A stretch of 64,000 nt of DNA from Amia ocellicauda (Eukaryota > Chordata > Actinopteri > Amiiformes > Amiidae): positions 62,001 to 126,000 of the forward strand of contig NW_027102714.1 of the NCBI RefSeq assembly GCF_036373705.1, in the 5' to 3' direction. Under the pieces are notes generated by a model. It was given only the letters and a program-made list of their open reading frames with translations. It was not told the origin of the DNA and searched no databases. The position numbers were made by a program, and so were the translations under genes. Within the stretch, counting starts at the first letter, position 1; every line of letters starts with the position of its first letter. Shown piece after piece: positions 17,858-29,434 of the stretch.

Positions 17858-18529
17858 TTATTTCCTTTTCTTTAGCACATACACTGCCGGCCAATCGGGC
17901 GGGCACAAACCTGTTCTGAGGCGAAAGTCTTCTGGGGTTTGTGCTTTTAAGTCCACAATCAAGTACCCGTAGGGTTTTTTGGTGGCATCCTCAAATGCCT
18001 CCAAAAAGAATTTGGTCTGGTTAGGGTACATTTGACGAGCCAAGACGGTGACCTGTAGTTTATCTCTGGGGTTTTTAAAAAGAATTATATAATTGGCATT
18101 TAAATTAATAGTGCGGCTTTTTTTACCTTGAAAAAATAGATTTTGAACTAAATAAATAATACTTAAATTCCTATGATGAGTGTACTTTTGTAAAGCTTTT
18201 TCCACTTCACTGTTGTCACCGGCCTGCTCCATCAGGTCATCAAGGATCACTAGATTAGTTTGTCCGGGCGGGAACAGGTCATCGTCACACAACGAGGCGG
18301 GGAGACCTTGCACAAATTTCAGATTATTTTTTTTTGATGCCAAATCATCGTAGAGAGGTTGCCAGCAAGAGTAACACCACACTATGTTGTCAAGAGCTTG
18401 GGACACGGTTGCGTCCACATCTTCTATGATGTTCTTTATAAGATAGCTCTTACCCGAATTGGAGGGACCGGCTATAATACAGGAGAAAGGGTGTTGAAGT
18501 CTGTTATCAAAACCACCGCTAATATCCAT
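17858..18529 (-). CDS. ATP: FtsK/HerA-type packaging ATPase
   Basis: 223 residues, the usual length for Polinton ATPases. The Walker A motif is GPSNSGKS (residues 21-28) and the Walker B motif is NLVILDDLM (92-100). A downstream YTHHRNLSIIYLVQN block matches the sensor region of this family, and RDKLQVTVLARQMYP is the conserved C-terminal segment. It would pump the linear genome into preformed capsids. Its start overlaps the end of the polymerase gene by 11 nt, so the two are likely expressed from one transcript group. Confidence 0.92.
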   Translation of the reverse strand: MDISGGFDNRLQHPFSCIIAGPSNSGKSYLIKNIIEDVDATVSQALDNIVWCYSCWQPLYDDLASKKNNLKFVQGLPASLCDDDLFPPGQTNLVILDDLMEQAGDNSEVEKALQKYTHHRNLSIIYLVQNLFFQGKKSRTINLNANYIILFKNPRDKLQVTVLARQMYPNQTKFFLEAFEDATKKPYGYLIVDLKAQTPEDFRLRTGLCPPDWPAVYVLKKRK

Positions 18530-21500
18530 AAGGCAGAGTGGTATAATCAGTCTTCAACACTCTTTTATTGTACACCACCCTGAACCGTTTGTTTAGTGAT
18601 CTATTTTCCAATGTGTACCCCTTTTTATTGCGATAGATCTGATTTCCGGCTGTAATAATCTCGCGAGGAGGCGCGTCTTTCTCGGTTACAAAACTTTGTA
18701 CCAGGGTCGTCAGAGACTTGATGTTAATGAGCTTGTTGTTACAATGGTTCAGAGTGAAACCCTTAACTTTCATACAGGTCTTACCCGCAGCCGTTCTGTA
18801 TGCGTAAGTCTTAGGACCCCCTGAAACAAACTCAACTATGTGGTCCTGAGGATCTAGCTCACTCGTTAACTCCCCAAGGTAGTCCCCGAGGGGAGGGACC
18901 CAATCCCCTGGCCTGGTGACAAAGATTACAGAGTCAGTATCATGATAGAGCGTGCGTTCCTGCAGCTGATCCATTAAGTTGTACAGTTCAAGCCGGGCGT
19001 AAGCCGTGGTAAAAACCGCTATGAAAACATTAACGTTTCCCTGTTTGGTGGGGAAATCTTTAGGGGCCCTCCACTGGACCTGTGCCACGTGGTCATTTAA
19101 GAATTGAAAGTGTGATACTGCATGTTGTTTGGAAAACATAAATTCTATAAACTGTTCAGGGGTTTTAATCAAGGTTGTGTTTAGACGGTTATTTCTTTCC
19201 CCAAACTTACCCCACAGACTGTTTAAAATCAGTTTGGACATTTGTCTCTTGGCGGGGTTTACAGTTATGTTCCCCGGCTCTAGACGGATCCCTTCCTTTT
19301 CAAAATATTGCTGAACGTACCGCTCTTTGGCAGCGGAGTCAACACACCATGAGGGATAGCCCGATGCCTCCTGTTTCCCTTTCAGATGGGTCATAATGTA
19401 CTCAGCAAAAAGAGTATCAGATTTTTCAGAAAAATGCCAAACCTCATACACCTTACCGACTCTGTAACCTTTCTCCACCGCCTTGTCAAGCTCAATGCTA
19501 CACCAGACACCCGTCAGCGCTCTCTCGTCATCACTGTGCAGACAAGAGGTATTTTGATTTTCAGTTTCCACACACGTTCTACACAGAGGGAACATCAATT
19601 TTCCCGAACACCTGTAAGGCAACACGGGTAAGAACAGCTCGCGAGGAGGGTACATGCTGACTTTGATCAAACCAAAGTACTGTCCGATTTCGAGAAAGTC
19701 ACGATAAACAATGGTTGGATGCCCCACCGGGTACATTTTGGTCTTGTTGACATAAGGGTACAGACTGGTGAAATCATAGTAATCTACTCTCTCACCCTCC
19801 TTTACCTCATAATGTAAACAGAGGGCGTTGGTACGACCCCCAAATAACGCATCCCTGGGCTCTAGACGTTCAGGAAAGTCCAAGGTTTCCATAAACCGTT
19901 GTACCCCCACATCCTGTTGCTTCAGGGTCATCCACGCGTGTTCCCAAATCACCAGTACATTCAAACCATAGGTGTTTTTTAAAGTTTCAATTCGTTCCTG
20001 GAAATCATAGTACATATCACCGCAGAGTTTTTGTGTTACGGGGTTAAAGGTGTTTGGGTCGAAGCACTGAGGACAGCCCTGGTAAATACAAACAGCAAAC
20101 CCATAAGCGGTACGCCGCCCGGACACGTCGCTAAAACCGTCTAAGTAGTAAGGACCCATTTTGACTTCCCCTTGATTTAAAGCATGTCTGATGAAGATGT
20201 TATCCCGGGCACTCAGATATTCCAGCCACTGTATGGAGACAGTCGAAAAGTTCTTTTGTCTAGCACGATAGTTGTCAGAAGTGGTGACCGCTATAGTGTT
20301 TTTCTGCAAGAAATTGGATCGATACATTTTCATGCAGAGAGACGCTATGGTCACACTTTGCAAAGGGTCGAGACCCGACGTGTTGATAACCTCGGCGCGG
20401 AAACGCAAACAGGCTTCTTTAAGGATCACCACATCATTTTTACAATAAGCGGCCATCTCTTCTCGGAAATCAAAAACACCTCCCTTAACCGTATTGTACC
20501 ATTTAAAGAATTCCTCCCTCTCATGAGACATCATAGTATCAACCCCATAATAAGAGGCGGGCGGGTAGGACCCTCGATAATTTTGAGTGTCCTTAGTATT
20601 AAAAAAATGGCAGAACCAACCTTTCTTCTGAGCCTCAAAACCCAGAGCTTTAGGCAAAGCGCTCAATTTCATGGGGAGGAAATTTAACGAGTCTATGTAA
20701 CGTTGGTTGAAAGCCTCGTCGGTGAAACACATGATCTTGCTACCCTGAGCTATTATTTTTGGGGTCACCCCATTTTCCACCAGATACTTCATCAATATGT
20801 AAGAATCATAACCCTTAGCATTGTGGGCAATAAATGTGTAATTGAGGTATTTTGGACTAGCTAGCTGACCACTCACAATCCAACATGTCAATACAGTGTA
20901 TATAATTAGCAACATGGACCCCGTTTTCTTGCCGGCATTCAAAATCAAAAAAGACATACCGGTTGTGCGGCGGCTCCTTTTTAACCGGCTGAATAAAGCA
21001 CTGGTGTTCAGACCCCGGGGTTAAATCCGCATTACAGATCCTACATCTCGGTTCCAGACATTTGTGTGGTTTAACCTCATGAAAACGGTACTGGAGGCAA
21101 CACTGCGGGCAATATTTAGTTTGATCACAATAACTCCGTTTTTTAACCCCCTCAGCAGCGGCCCTCTGCACCTTATGTTCGGAAAAACAGAACGCGGAGA
21201 GACAAATCCTTAAGCAATCTTTACATCGAATGGTAGGGGCCAAACCCTTACGACATTGCGGATTGAAACAGACGTTACAGTAACCGTCACAGCGGTGCTT
21301 AAGCTTATCATTGAAGGCCTTATAACACCAATGACAAACATACGAACAACCCAAAAAAGCCGTCAAACTCTTTATTCCAAAGTAATGACTATCACTTAGG
21401 AAGAGAAACAGTGTCTGTGTATGGGTTTCAGGATGTGTCTGAAATTTCACAAATACTTCCTTTACCTCACAACGGTACCACACAACAATTTTTAAAGACA

Positions 21501-22719
21501 ACAACTCCTCAAACATGGCAATGTCTGAAAAGGCAACCATCTGTTGAGAGTTTAAGCCGGCCCTCTGATGAAGCATTAAAGCCTCTTGCATAGCTTGGGG
21601 TTCAGGCATGTCGGGGGTGAGTAGTTTTATTAAACTGTAAGCAAAACAGAGCTTATTGTCACCATTGGAACTCACCACTAATTGCCTGAGCTTGTTCCTA
21701 ATTATGTCGTTCTTCAAGCATTTCGACAGTCTTCTAAGCGCCACACCCTCAGGGTTACGAACCACATTCATTACCAGAGACAGACTTTCATCAGCTAAGA
21801 TGGATGCGTTACTTTGCAATAACGCTTCGATTTTAGCCAGAAATTCATCAACATCTAAATTATCTCCACTCAGCATTACAGATAGGTTGCTAAACAAATC
21901 ATCCCCTCTGAGTTCTAACTGTACAACATCTCGAGGTCTGACCCTTTCAGCAACCTGTTCAAGCATGTTTTGCAAGGCCTCGTGTATGTTGACAAATATT
22001 TCTGCATAATTGTCACAATTTAAAAGTTCTGCAAAATTAAAACGCTGAATCATTTCAAAATTGTTATAGGCCGGTCTATCTATAATCACGGGATCACTGG
22101 TACTCTTGGACACATCATCATTTTGAACAAAGCCTTCAACCCCTACATTCTCACAGAGCATGTCATCCACAGCCTTATCAGTCTCAGAACCCTCCACATT
22201 CCGAACACCCCCACCGCTGACATCTACAAAACCCCCTTTTTGAGGAGGCTCATTTAAAGCCTGTAAAAGTCCTTCAAAGATATCCACCCGGTTAATGTCA
22301 AGACCCTCCTCTATAGTGACGGCTGCTTCTGCCGCCGTACTGTGTTCTAATGGTCTCAAATCATTTATAATAGGGGCAGAATTTGGTCGGGGTAGCGTCT
22401 CCAAAGCCTCCACCATTTCAAACAAATCGGGGTGAACTAGGGGTTGAACCTCTATAAGCGCTACCGTTGGGAGGTGGTTATTTAGATCATTGACCATCTG
22501 TAACAGGTCGGGGTTCACCGGTAAGTCTGGTAATTCACATTATATCGGTGGTGATTGGGGGTTATTTAAATCATTTATCATTTGTAATAGTTCCTGGTTC
22601 ATTGGGACATCAGAGGAGTTCACAACAGGGCCGGGGGTGTTCTCTCGGGAAGGTCTTTTTGGGGCCCTAACTTGTTCATAATCCTTTAGTTTGTGAGTTC
22701 TTTTACCAAGTCCGGACAT
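18519..22719 (-). CDS. POLB: protein-primed family B DNA polymerase region (interrupted)
   Basis: The exonuclease region shows FFDFECRQENG, IAHNAKGYDSYIL and YCKNDVVILK. The palm shows DFTSLYPYV (motif A), LILNSLWGKFGE (motif B) and YHDTDSVIF (motif C). Before them lies a Cys/His-rich segment with many CxxC pairs, and a long N-terminal extension in which an LLQM[IV]NDLNN-like block recurs. This layout is typical of Polinton/adintovirus polymerases, which replicate the linear genome from a terminal protein primer. The region looks broken in about two places, so a working polymerase from this copy is doubtful. Confidence 0.92.
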
Positions 22720-22783
22720 TTTTTTTTATTTTTTATTTTTCCAACAACCCACAATAGTAAGGCGTTTTGTATCTATTAAAACA

Positions 22784-24682
22784 TTAAATACGGTACAATT
22801 CGTTAGTAAGGGTATTAATAAGGGTGTTTTGACTCTCTATCACAAGGTTTTGCCCCACTAACACAAGTCTTTGATTTAGTAACAAGGTATGTAGCAACTC
22901 ATGCCGACCTTCAGGAAGTAGCTCCGGGGGATGGTGTCCTGGCTCAGCTGCAAAGGATGGTCGCTCCGGTAAATCTCGGTCGAAGGAGGCAGGGAGCGAG
23001 CGTATACTCACGGACGGAGACCAAGAAGGCCTTTGCGGTGACACCCTGGCCAATCGCGGTGTACTGTTCAGCGTTTCTGTAGCCAAGAAACGGGGCTGGG
23101 GGGACGATGTTGAAACCAGTCCGTCGTTGGGTGGTGTGTCAACCCTGACTGACGGCGACCCCTGAGGTTGTTGGTTGCCTGTATTTGTTCCGCCCGACAA
23201 TGCGGCGGGCTGAATCTGGATTGTTGAATTACCCCCAGAAGGCTGTGGCCTGAGTAGATGTTGGGGGGTCTCCAAGACCACCGTGGGGGATCCTCTCGGT
23301 GATCTCTCCAGGGAAGATGTTTGATCCCACTTAGACGGGGTAATTGTCCTCAATAGCTCATCCACAGAATGACTATCCCAAGAGTCTTGGGAAGAATAAA
23401 AATATACATTACATTTACATCTTTAAACGGCGACAGAAATCAAACTTAAAACAACATGTCCAGGACCTTCAAAACCTTTAGCTTTTTTAGACCTTTGAAA
23501 ATAGGCTTAGACATTCACTACAACGCCTTATTATTTACAGACAATATATTTATTAGGACTTGATAATAAATGTAAAACAGAGAAGCCTCTGTAAATAAAC
23601 TGTTTCTTAAATGTAATATTGTTAATAAAACACTTTTTATACACACACACACCACATTTCATTTTTAAACGAACCTTCCAAGTGTAAACGCTTCCTGATC
23701 CCGGGACTTCCTGTTTCACAAACGTTTTCACGATCTGTTTAAATATTAAATACAATGAACACCTTCAAGCCTTTTCCTACAGCCACTTTAAAACAGAAGT
23801 ATAATTGCGGGAGATAAGCCAAACAACTTACTAAAACCTTTCGGACAGCTTTACTTCCTAACCAGACGGTCGGGCAATCGGTCATTTCTAAACACATGCC
23901 CCAGAAACAAGCCTAGACCTGTCCGGACTTCTAAAGATCTTTCCCAGAACCCCCAAGACCTACAGGAAATGGACACCCCTCGCTTAAATATTAGCCCTCA
24001 ACCTCAACCACCCCTCTTTATAAAAAGCTTTAACCTCTTACAAGCGGCAGATATATACTCACCGCTATCAGATACAGGGGCTGACGGCCTTTCAGATTCT
24101 TGAAAGGTTACGGTTCTCGAAGGTAAAACGAAACAATCCCTCGATGTGGAAGGCCTTTCGTTGTCTCGAACCACGTTTCTTAATACTGTTAGAAAGGATA
24201 TTTTTTTAAATTAACAAAACGGGCCTCAAACATCTTACCGAAACGTTATACAAACAAACAGGGGTTTAGTTCTTACCCGGTCGGCAGACAGCCTGTCTAG
24301 GGACAACCACTTCTCTTGGTTGATCCTCGGAGACATTAATCACAGGCCTTTCGATAGTTTCTGTGTAATTAAAGAGACCGCCATTAATATATATTAAAAC
24401 GTTTTCATAACTCTAATGAGCCGCTTCAAAACACAACCACACACCCATACATAAGAACCCTTGAGCGCAAACACAAAAATCTTACCGTCGTTGTTCCAGA
24501 TGATCTCCTCAGCGTTGGGAATTAACTCCTGTTGACTGGCTGAAAAATAATTTTACAGAACTTAAAACAGATGTTATAACCTTATTTACAATACATGCCC
24601 ACGCTCTGAGTCAATGAAAATAATCTGAAGACTTACCTAAAAACTCGTTTAAATCGAAGTCGTTGATGTTGTTTCCGGACAT
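22784..24682 (-). CDS. spliced Ser/Pro-rich Polinton gene, unknown function
   Basis: Five exon-like blocks on the minus strand: 24637-24682 (from an ATG), 24486-24539, 24277-24360, 24063-24185 and 22784-23385. Each internal block is bounded by an AG acceptor and a GTAAG or GTGAG donor, and the internal lengths (54, 84, 123) are multiples of three, so all four introns would be phase 1. The first block encodes a DFDLNEFL segment reminiscent of acidic activation motifs. ERP(S/V) recurs in later blocks. The end is helical (LLHTLLLNQRLVLVGQN). A nuclear regulatory or adaptor role is a guess. Confidence 0.6.
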
Positions 24683-24749
24683 TGTTGATCTTTAGGCTTA
24701 AATCGAAAGGTCAGTATGAGTCTGTCGAGCTGAAGACCAGACCTTCATA

Positions 24750-24755
24750 CTTATA
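24750..24755 (-). promoter_or_regulatory. TATA-like box for the spliced gene
   Basis: TATAAG on the minus strand, about 68 bases before the ATG at 24680-24682. Weak evidence by itself, but well placed. Confidence 0.4.
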
Positions 24756-24759
24756 CTGA

Positions 24760-25505
24760 TGGCCGGATGCCGGATCTGCTTGTAAGGCATTGTTCTGGGC
24801 TGGCCTTTGTGCCGTCCTGTTATCAATTAACATATCAAAACCAACCAATAAAATGACCCTGCATCAATTTCAAATAGAAACCAAGATGGCGACGATCTCT
24901 CTCCTCTCTACTCTAAACTTTTATTAGAACCTTTTGGTCTCTCAAAAAAACATTTTTAAGCATCAAGACCTATAGTCAATAAACACTAAGAATATTTCAG
25001 GCCTTTATACGCGCTAAAAAACAACCTGAGCCAAGAAAATAACTATAAAGATCTAAAATAAGTAGCGCTTTTACAGTGATTTTTTTTTTTTTTTTTTTTT
25101 TTTAATAGCGATGCTTTGTTTGGTATTAAACAAGTCACAAACTACTCAGAACAGCGTTTATCCCCACAAAAGAGATATTTGGGTTTATTTTACAAAGCTT
25201 ATAAATTATATAGTTTAAAAGTATTCTGAATGTTTTGAGACCACACGCCATGCCTACGTTTGTCTGAGCCCACCCCCGTCCCCCGTGGTGTGAGTGATTT
25301 AGCCTTGAGTGTTGTGATCTATTTAGCATTGAGTGATCAGTTGTTTTTATTTTTTAAATGATTCCTTATCATCAGGGATTGAGCCTGCAAAAATACCTTA
25401 AAAACATATCCTTATCTTAAGTCTAACTCTTATGAGCTTTAAGACCCTAGAATGTATTTAAGTAAAACGAATGAACACATTATGTGTGAGATAAAATATA
25501 ACCAC

Positions 25506-25548
<43 letters not shown>

Positions 25549-25681
25549 AATTAACCTATACCCACAAACACCCACACACACACACACCCTCTTTTTTTTA
25601 ATTTTATTTTTAATTAAATTTGAGGGGAGAGACAGAGCCATATACATTGGGGTTAACATAAGTACCCTATGCATAACAGGA
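24760..25681. other. gene-free AT-rich segment inside the Polinton
   Basis: No credible gene. It has long T runs at about 25080-25103 and 25510-25540 and a short CACACA run near 25573. This is slippage-prone sequence between the rightmost gene and the minisatellite. Confidence 0.7.
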
Positions 25682-25975
25682 ATTGTTAGGACCTGTGACC
25701 ATTACAGACAACAGAACTTGTTGATCTTATAAAATGATTGGGCGAGAGAGAGAGATATAGAGACAGACAGAGACAGAGCCAGTGTGAATATGATAAACGC
25801 ACTATTCAAAATGGCATTGTTAAGACCTGGGACCATTACAGACAACAGAACTTGTTGATCTTATAAAATGCTTGGGCGAGAGAGACAGAGAGAGAGAGAC
25901 AGACAGAGACAGAGACAGAGACAGTGTGAATATGATAAACGCACTATTCAAAATGGCATTGTTAAGACCTGGGCC
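25682..25975. repeat. minisatellite near right TIR
   Basis: A block starting ATTGTTA(A/G)GACC occurs at 25682, 25816 and 25958, giving periods of about 134 and 142 bp. The first two repeats are complete and each contains a GAGA/GACAGA-rich tract; the third is only begun. The period difference comes from that tract. Confidence 0.85.
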
Positions 25976-26073
25976 CCTTACATGTATATTTAAAAAAGAC
26001 CCCCAACCGCTACAGGAAGAGCCGACCCATTCACACTCTACAGTTGACCTACAAGAACAACAAGAACAACCGG

Positions 26074-26254
26074 TTATGGGGGGCCTTGTTGTTCAGGGTT
26101 TTAGGGGTGTACACTTTCTGACGGATATGACGTAGGAATAATTAAGGAAATAACTCTAAAATCACGCCCCCCGATTATGACGTAGGAATATTAATAAGCT
26201 TAGGGCATACGTCATAACAAAATAGGCCGCGCCCAAAAAAACCTACTATCTACT
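26074..26254 (-). repeat. Polinton right terminal inverted repeat
   Basis: Reverse complement of 9823-10003 with about two visible differences. TGACGTA/TACGTCA motifs lie at 26128, 26178 and 26208. It ends CTATCTACT. Confidence 0.95.
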
Positions 26255-26260
26255 CACATC
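26255..26260. repeat. target-site duplication, right
   Basis: CACATC, matching 9817-9822. The host sequence AGTCATTCC resumes directly after it. Confidence 0.93.
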
Positions 26261-26869
26261 AGTCATTCCGCCCTGGGCCGGCCCTGACCAATTTGATGCC
26301 CTAGGCAAGATTTTAGCTGGTCCCCTTGCATCGCAGCCAATTCCACCACCGATCATTGTGTTCATACACTTACACAGAAACTGCATAGCTTCATGTCTTA
26401 GATTTTCTTTATGTTTGAAACAAGAAAAAAACACACAAAATAAAAACAGTATGCAAGAAACAAGTGACAAAACGAATTATGAATACAATATAAATAAGTA
26501 TTGCACGAAAAAACTATATTACCGACACCATAGTGCAAGATGCATAATGTAGCAGTGTTCTACAGCCTTACCGCCTTGCCTTTCTTGCAGCAAACAAGTG
26601 ACATAAAACGAATTATAAATAAGTGGATGTTTCCTGCAGCACACTTGAAAGAAAAGGTATATTTCTCAGAATTATGTTATAGGTAATGGAGGTTGATGAA
26701 AGAGTTAAATAGCTGATCGATCAAAAGGTGTGATCGTTGTGGGGCATCAGTAAGAATGCACAATTCTCATTCATTCCAAACAGTGTCCCTTTACTGCATC
26801 ACTAGCATTTGGTATTTGTTTTGTGTGTTTTTGATTGCTTTTTGTTTTGTTTTATTAATTCACTTTAAA

Positions 26870-28424
26870 CCTCTTATATTATCACATTATTCCCATTAAA
26901 ATCACGTTTGTTTACTTTGAATGTCCCGCCCCACTTCACGGAAATGCACGAGTTTTATTTACGATTGATTGATTTAAATATACACATGGCTAATCACGCA
27001 TTCATGAGAGTACCCGCTTATTCGCCAGGTTCTACGAAATTCAATAATTGACCATGAGGAGCACCTGTTAGGCTGGAGATAAAATGCTCCCGGGGTGGAG
27101 CTGGGGGGGACGGGATTGCAGAGCAACGGGAACGAAACGTGGAGCCAAAGGCGAACGAAGGACTTGATGGACAAGTAACGGATAGGGCTAAGAGACCCAG
27201 AGGAGAGCTGAGGCGACCTCTGCAACGCTAGCGAGAGTATCCAGAGAAGGGATAGCGTACAGGCTTTTTGAACTACAGTGGTGTTTCAAAGGATAACAAC
27301 GAGCAACCTGTTTTTTTTTTTTTTCAACTCGGCCATTGTTTTCTTGGACTGTACATGGACATTGTAATTTCTTTGTATTGCCAAACCCGGACCAGAGCAG
27401 AAGCTGAATTTTTGTCGGAGCCCCTCATTACTTTGTACTAGGACACGTGGACTATTGCCTGCCCCATTCCAGCTCCTGGTGCTGCCGGAGGAGACCAACA
27501 GAACCCTCCACGAATGCATTTTTTAGTTTGAACTTTTGTCTTTTTAACATAAAGAGGAAGTCTGATGGATTTTATATTAGAGATTTGTAATCCAGTTAAT
27601 TGTATACCTGTCTTGTGTGGTCTGTGGTGTGCTCCTGGCTTGAGATTCCCCAATTTAAATAACCTAAATCGAAGGGAGAATTGAGAGGTAGTAAATGCAA
27701 AATGGGCATATTTGGGCAATCGACAACCTCCCAATGGGTCCTAGCGGCTGTAGACAACCGCTAGGTGGTGTAGTCGTGCTTCCATAAGTTTTACCCCCCA
27801 GTGGTACTGTATAACTTCCACTCTGTGACACATCCTAGATTTTAATAGCGACAAGATGTGAAGTCATAGTGAAGAGCTTGGGAAGGTGCGGTCACGCCTG
27901 CTTCATCAATGACGGGAGCTTTTTTGGAGACGGGAGGCAGTCACATTACCTTCCTGAGAGCAGTAACTGCCGAACCAACACACATTACTTGTGTGTGCCA
28001 AATACTTCTGTTTTATTAGTACTTAATTTTTCAGCACCAGTATTTAACTTTTCAGATTGTTGGAAAAAAACTGTACAGGTATTCCCTGCTAACACACAAC
28101 ATTGCCAATAACATTGTAGCAATATAATTTATATTGCTACAGCATTGAGGCAATGTGCTAGCAGGGTTGTTGTACTTTGGAATCGATTCATGCTTCACGA
28201 TTGGTTAATTGCCTATTTTTTTTTTGCCTTCATAAACAATTCGTGGATCGACTTTGCTCCCTTTTTCTTGGGATTGTGCGTCTTGTAGGCAGTCCATAGG
28301 TTGTCCCTATATTAATTTATTCATGAAATTCCAACCGAAATAGCGACAGTTCTACAGCTATTTCAAACCGGAAGTTTGAATCGCTCCTGATTTCAGGAAA
28401 AAGTTCTTCATTTACACCGTCTCG
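26870..28424. other. unidentified segment of the long form, unit B
   Basis: Present only here and in unit E (about 56285-57839). Apart from the palindrome at 28084 I recognise nothing in it, and its open frames are short. A 5' part of the adjoining L2 or another retroelement is possible. Confidence 0.5.
28084..28166. mobile_element. short palindromic MITE-like repeat, unit B
   Basis: It starts CCCTGCTAACACA and ends TGTGCTAGCAGGG, with the interior (ATTGCCAATA, AGCAATATAA / TTATATTGCT, TGAGGCAAT) also largely self-complementary. It is about 83 bp, foldback-like. Confidence 0.55.
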
Positions 28425-29434
28425 TTCTGTCCATCCCTCCCCTCCTCAGCCTTGGATCTCTTCTGTTCTCCGCTCAACCTGATCCAGTCTGCGCACCACT
28501 GAGCACAAGTGGAAGAGATCCAAACTCCCAGCGACCCTCGCACTCTACCACTCTCTACTGCCCACATTCCCCTCCTCGCTCACCTCAGTCTTACTTCCAG
28601 TCATTCTTTGAATCCACTGTCCACAACCCCTGCAAGCTTTACTCCACCTTCTCTCTCATCTCCCCCCTCCTCCCTCATCTCATCTCACCTCATCATTTTG
28701 CCTCATTCTTCTACAAGATCACAGACATCCACAAGCTCTTCAACAGTCTCCTCTCCACTCCCACCCTGCCCAAGTCTCCCACCGATCAAGCTTCCATTTC
28801 TTCATTCTCTCCTCTCTCAGACTCTGAACTTTCCTCTCTCCTCCTAGGTCACAAACCCATAATATGTCCCCTGGACCCTCTCTCTACTCGCCTCCTGCAA
28901 GCGTCTGCTCCATTTCAACTCCCCTTCTTCTCCTCCCTCCTCAACTCCTCACTCCTCTCTGGCTGTTTCCCCTCTTGCATTTAAACAAGCTGCGGTCATC
29001 CCACTCCTCAAGAAACCTACCCTTGACCCCACCTCTCCTCAGAGGCACCTGTCTCTGCCCTGTCGCCCTACTCCCCTTCCTCTCAAAGACCCTCGAGCGT
29101 GCGGTCCACTGTCAGCTCTCTGCATTCCTTTCCCATCTCTCACTTCTTGATCCTCTGCAATCCGCCTTCCAAACACCGCTCACACCACTGAGACTGCTGT
29201 CCTGGCAGTCACTGACTCCCTCAACTGTGCTCGGGCAGCCTCCCTCTCCTCAATCCTCATCCTCCTTGGTCTCTCCGCAACATTTGACACCGTCGATCAC
29301 TCCATCCTCCTCTCCTGCCTCGCTGACCTTGGAATCTCTGGGACTGCTCTCACTTGTTTCTCCTCCTACCTCAACGACCGGACCTATCAAGTGGCGAGCT
29401 TCCTCATCCATCCCTCAACCTCTCCTCACAGGCA
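28425..29434 (+). mobile_element. L2-clade LINE fragment, longer form, unit B
   Basis: About 1 kb, including KQAAVIPLLKKPTLDP and the LSATFDTVDHSILL palm motif in different frames, so frame-broken. It gives the 5' context that units A, C and D have lost. Confidence 0.78.

Larger units (their letters stand above)
9823..26254. mobile_element. Polinton/Maverick (adintovirus-like) element, near complete
   Basis: A 16.43-kb element with AG...CT ends, 181-bp inverted repeats and a 6-bp target duplication. It has the Polinton core set: chromodomain integrase, family B DNA polymerase, packaging ATPase, adenain-like protease, major and minor capsid proteins, plus six unknown or accessory genes. The left genes run rightward and the right genes leftward, converging near 16.6-16.77 kb. 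The two TIRs differ at about two positions by eye, so insertion looks recent in evolutionary terms. It is not fully intact: I estimate about three or four breaks in total. Confidence 0.95.

Noticed and set aside
25682-25975. CRISPR-like array
   Set aside because: The repeats are long, adjacent and contain simple-sequence tracts, with no short repeats or unique spacers. The host is a eukaryote.
25872-26135. 87-codon frame near the right end of the Polinton
   Set aside because: It is built from the GAGA minisatellite and runs into the TIR.
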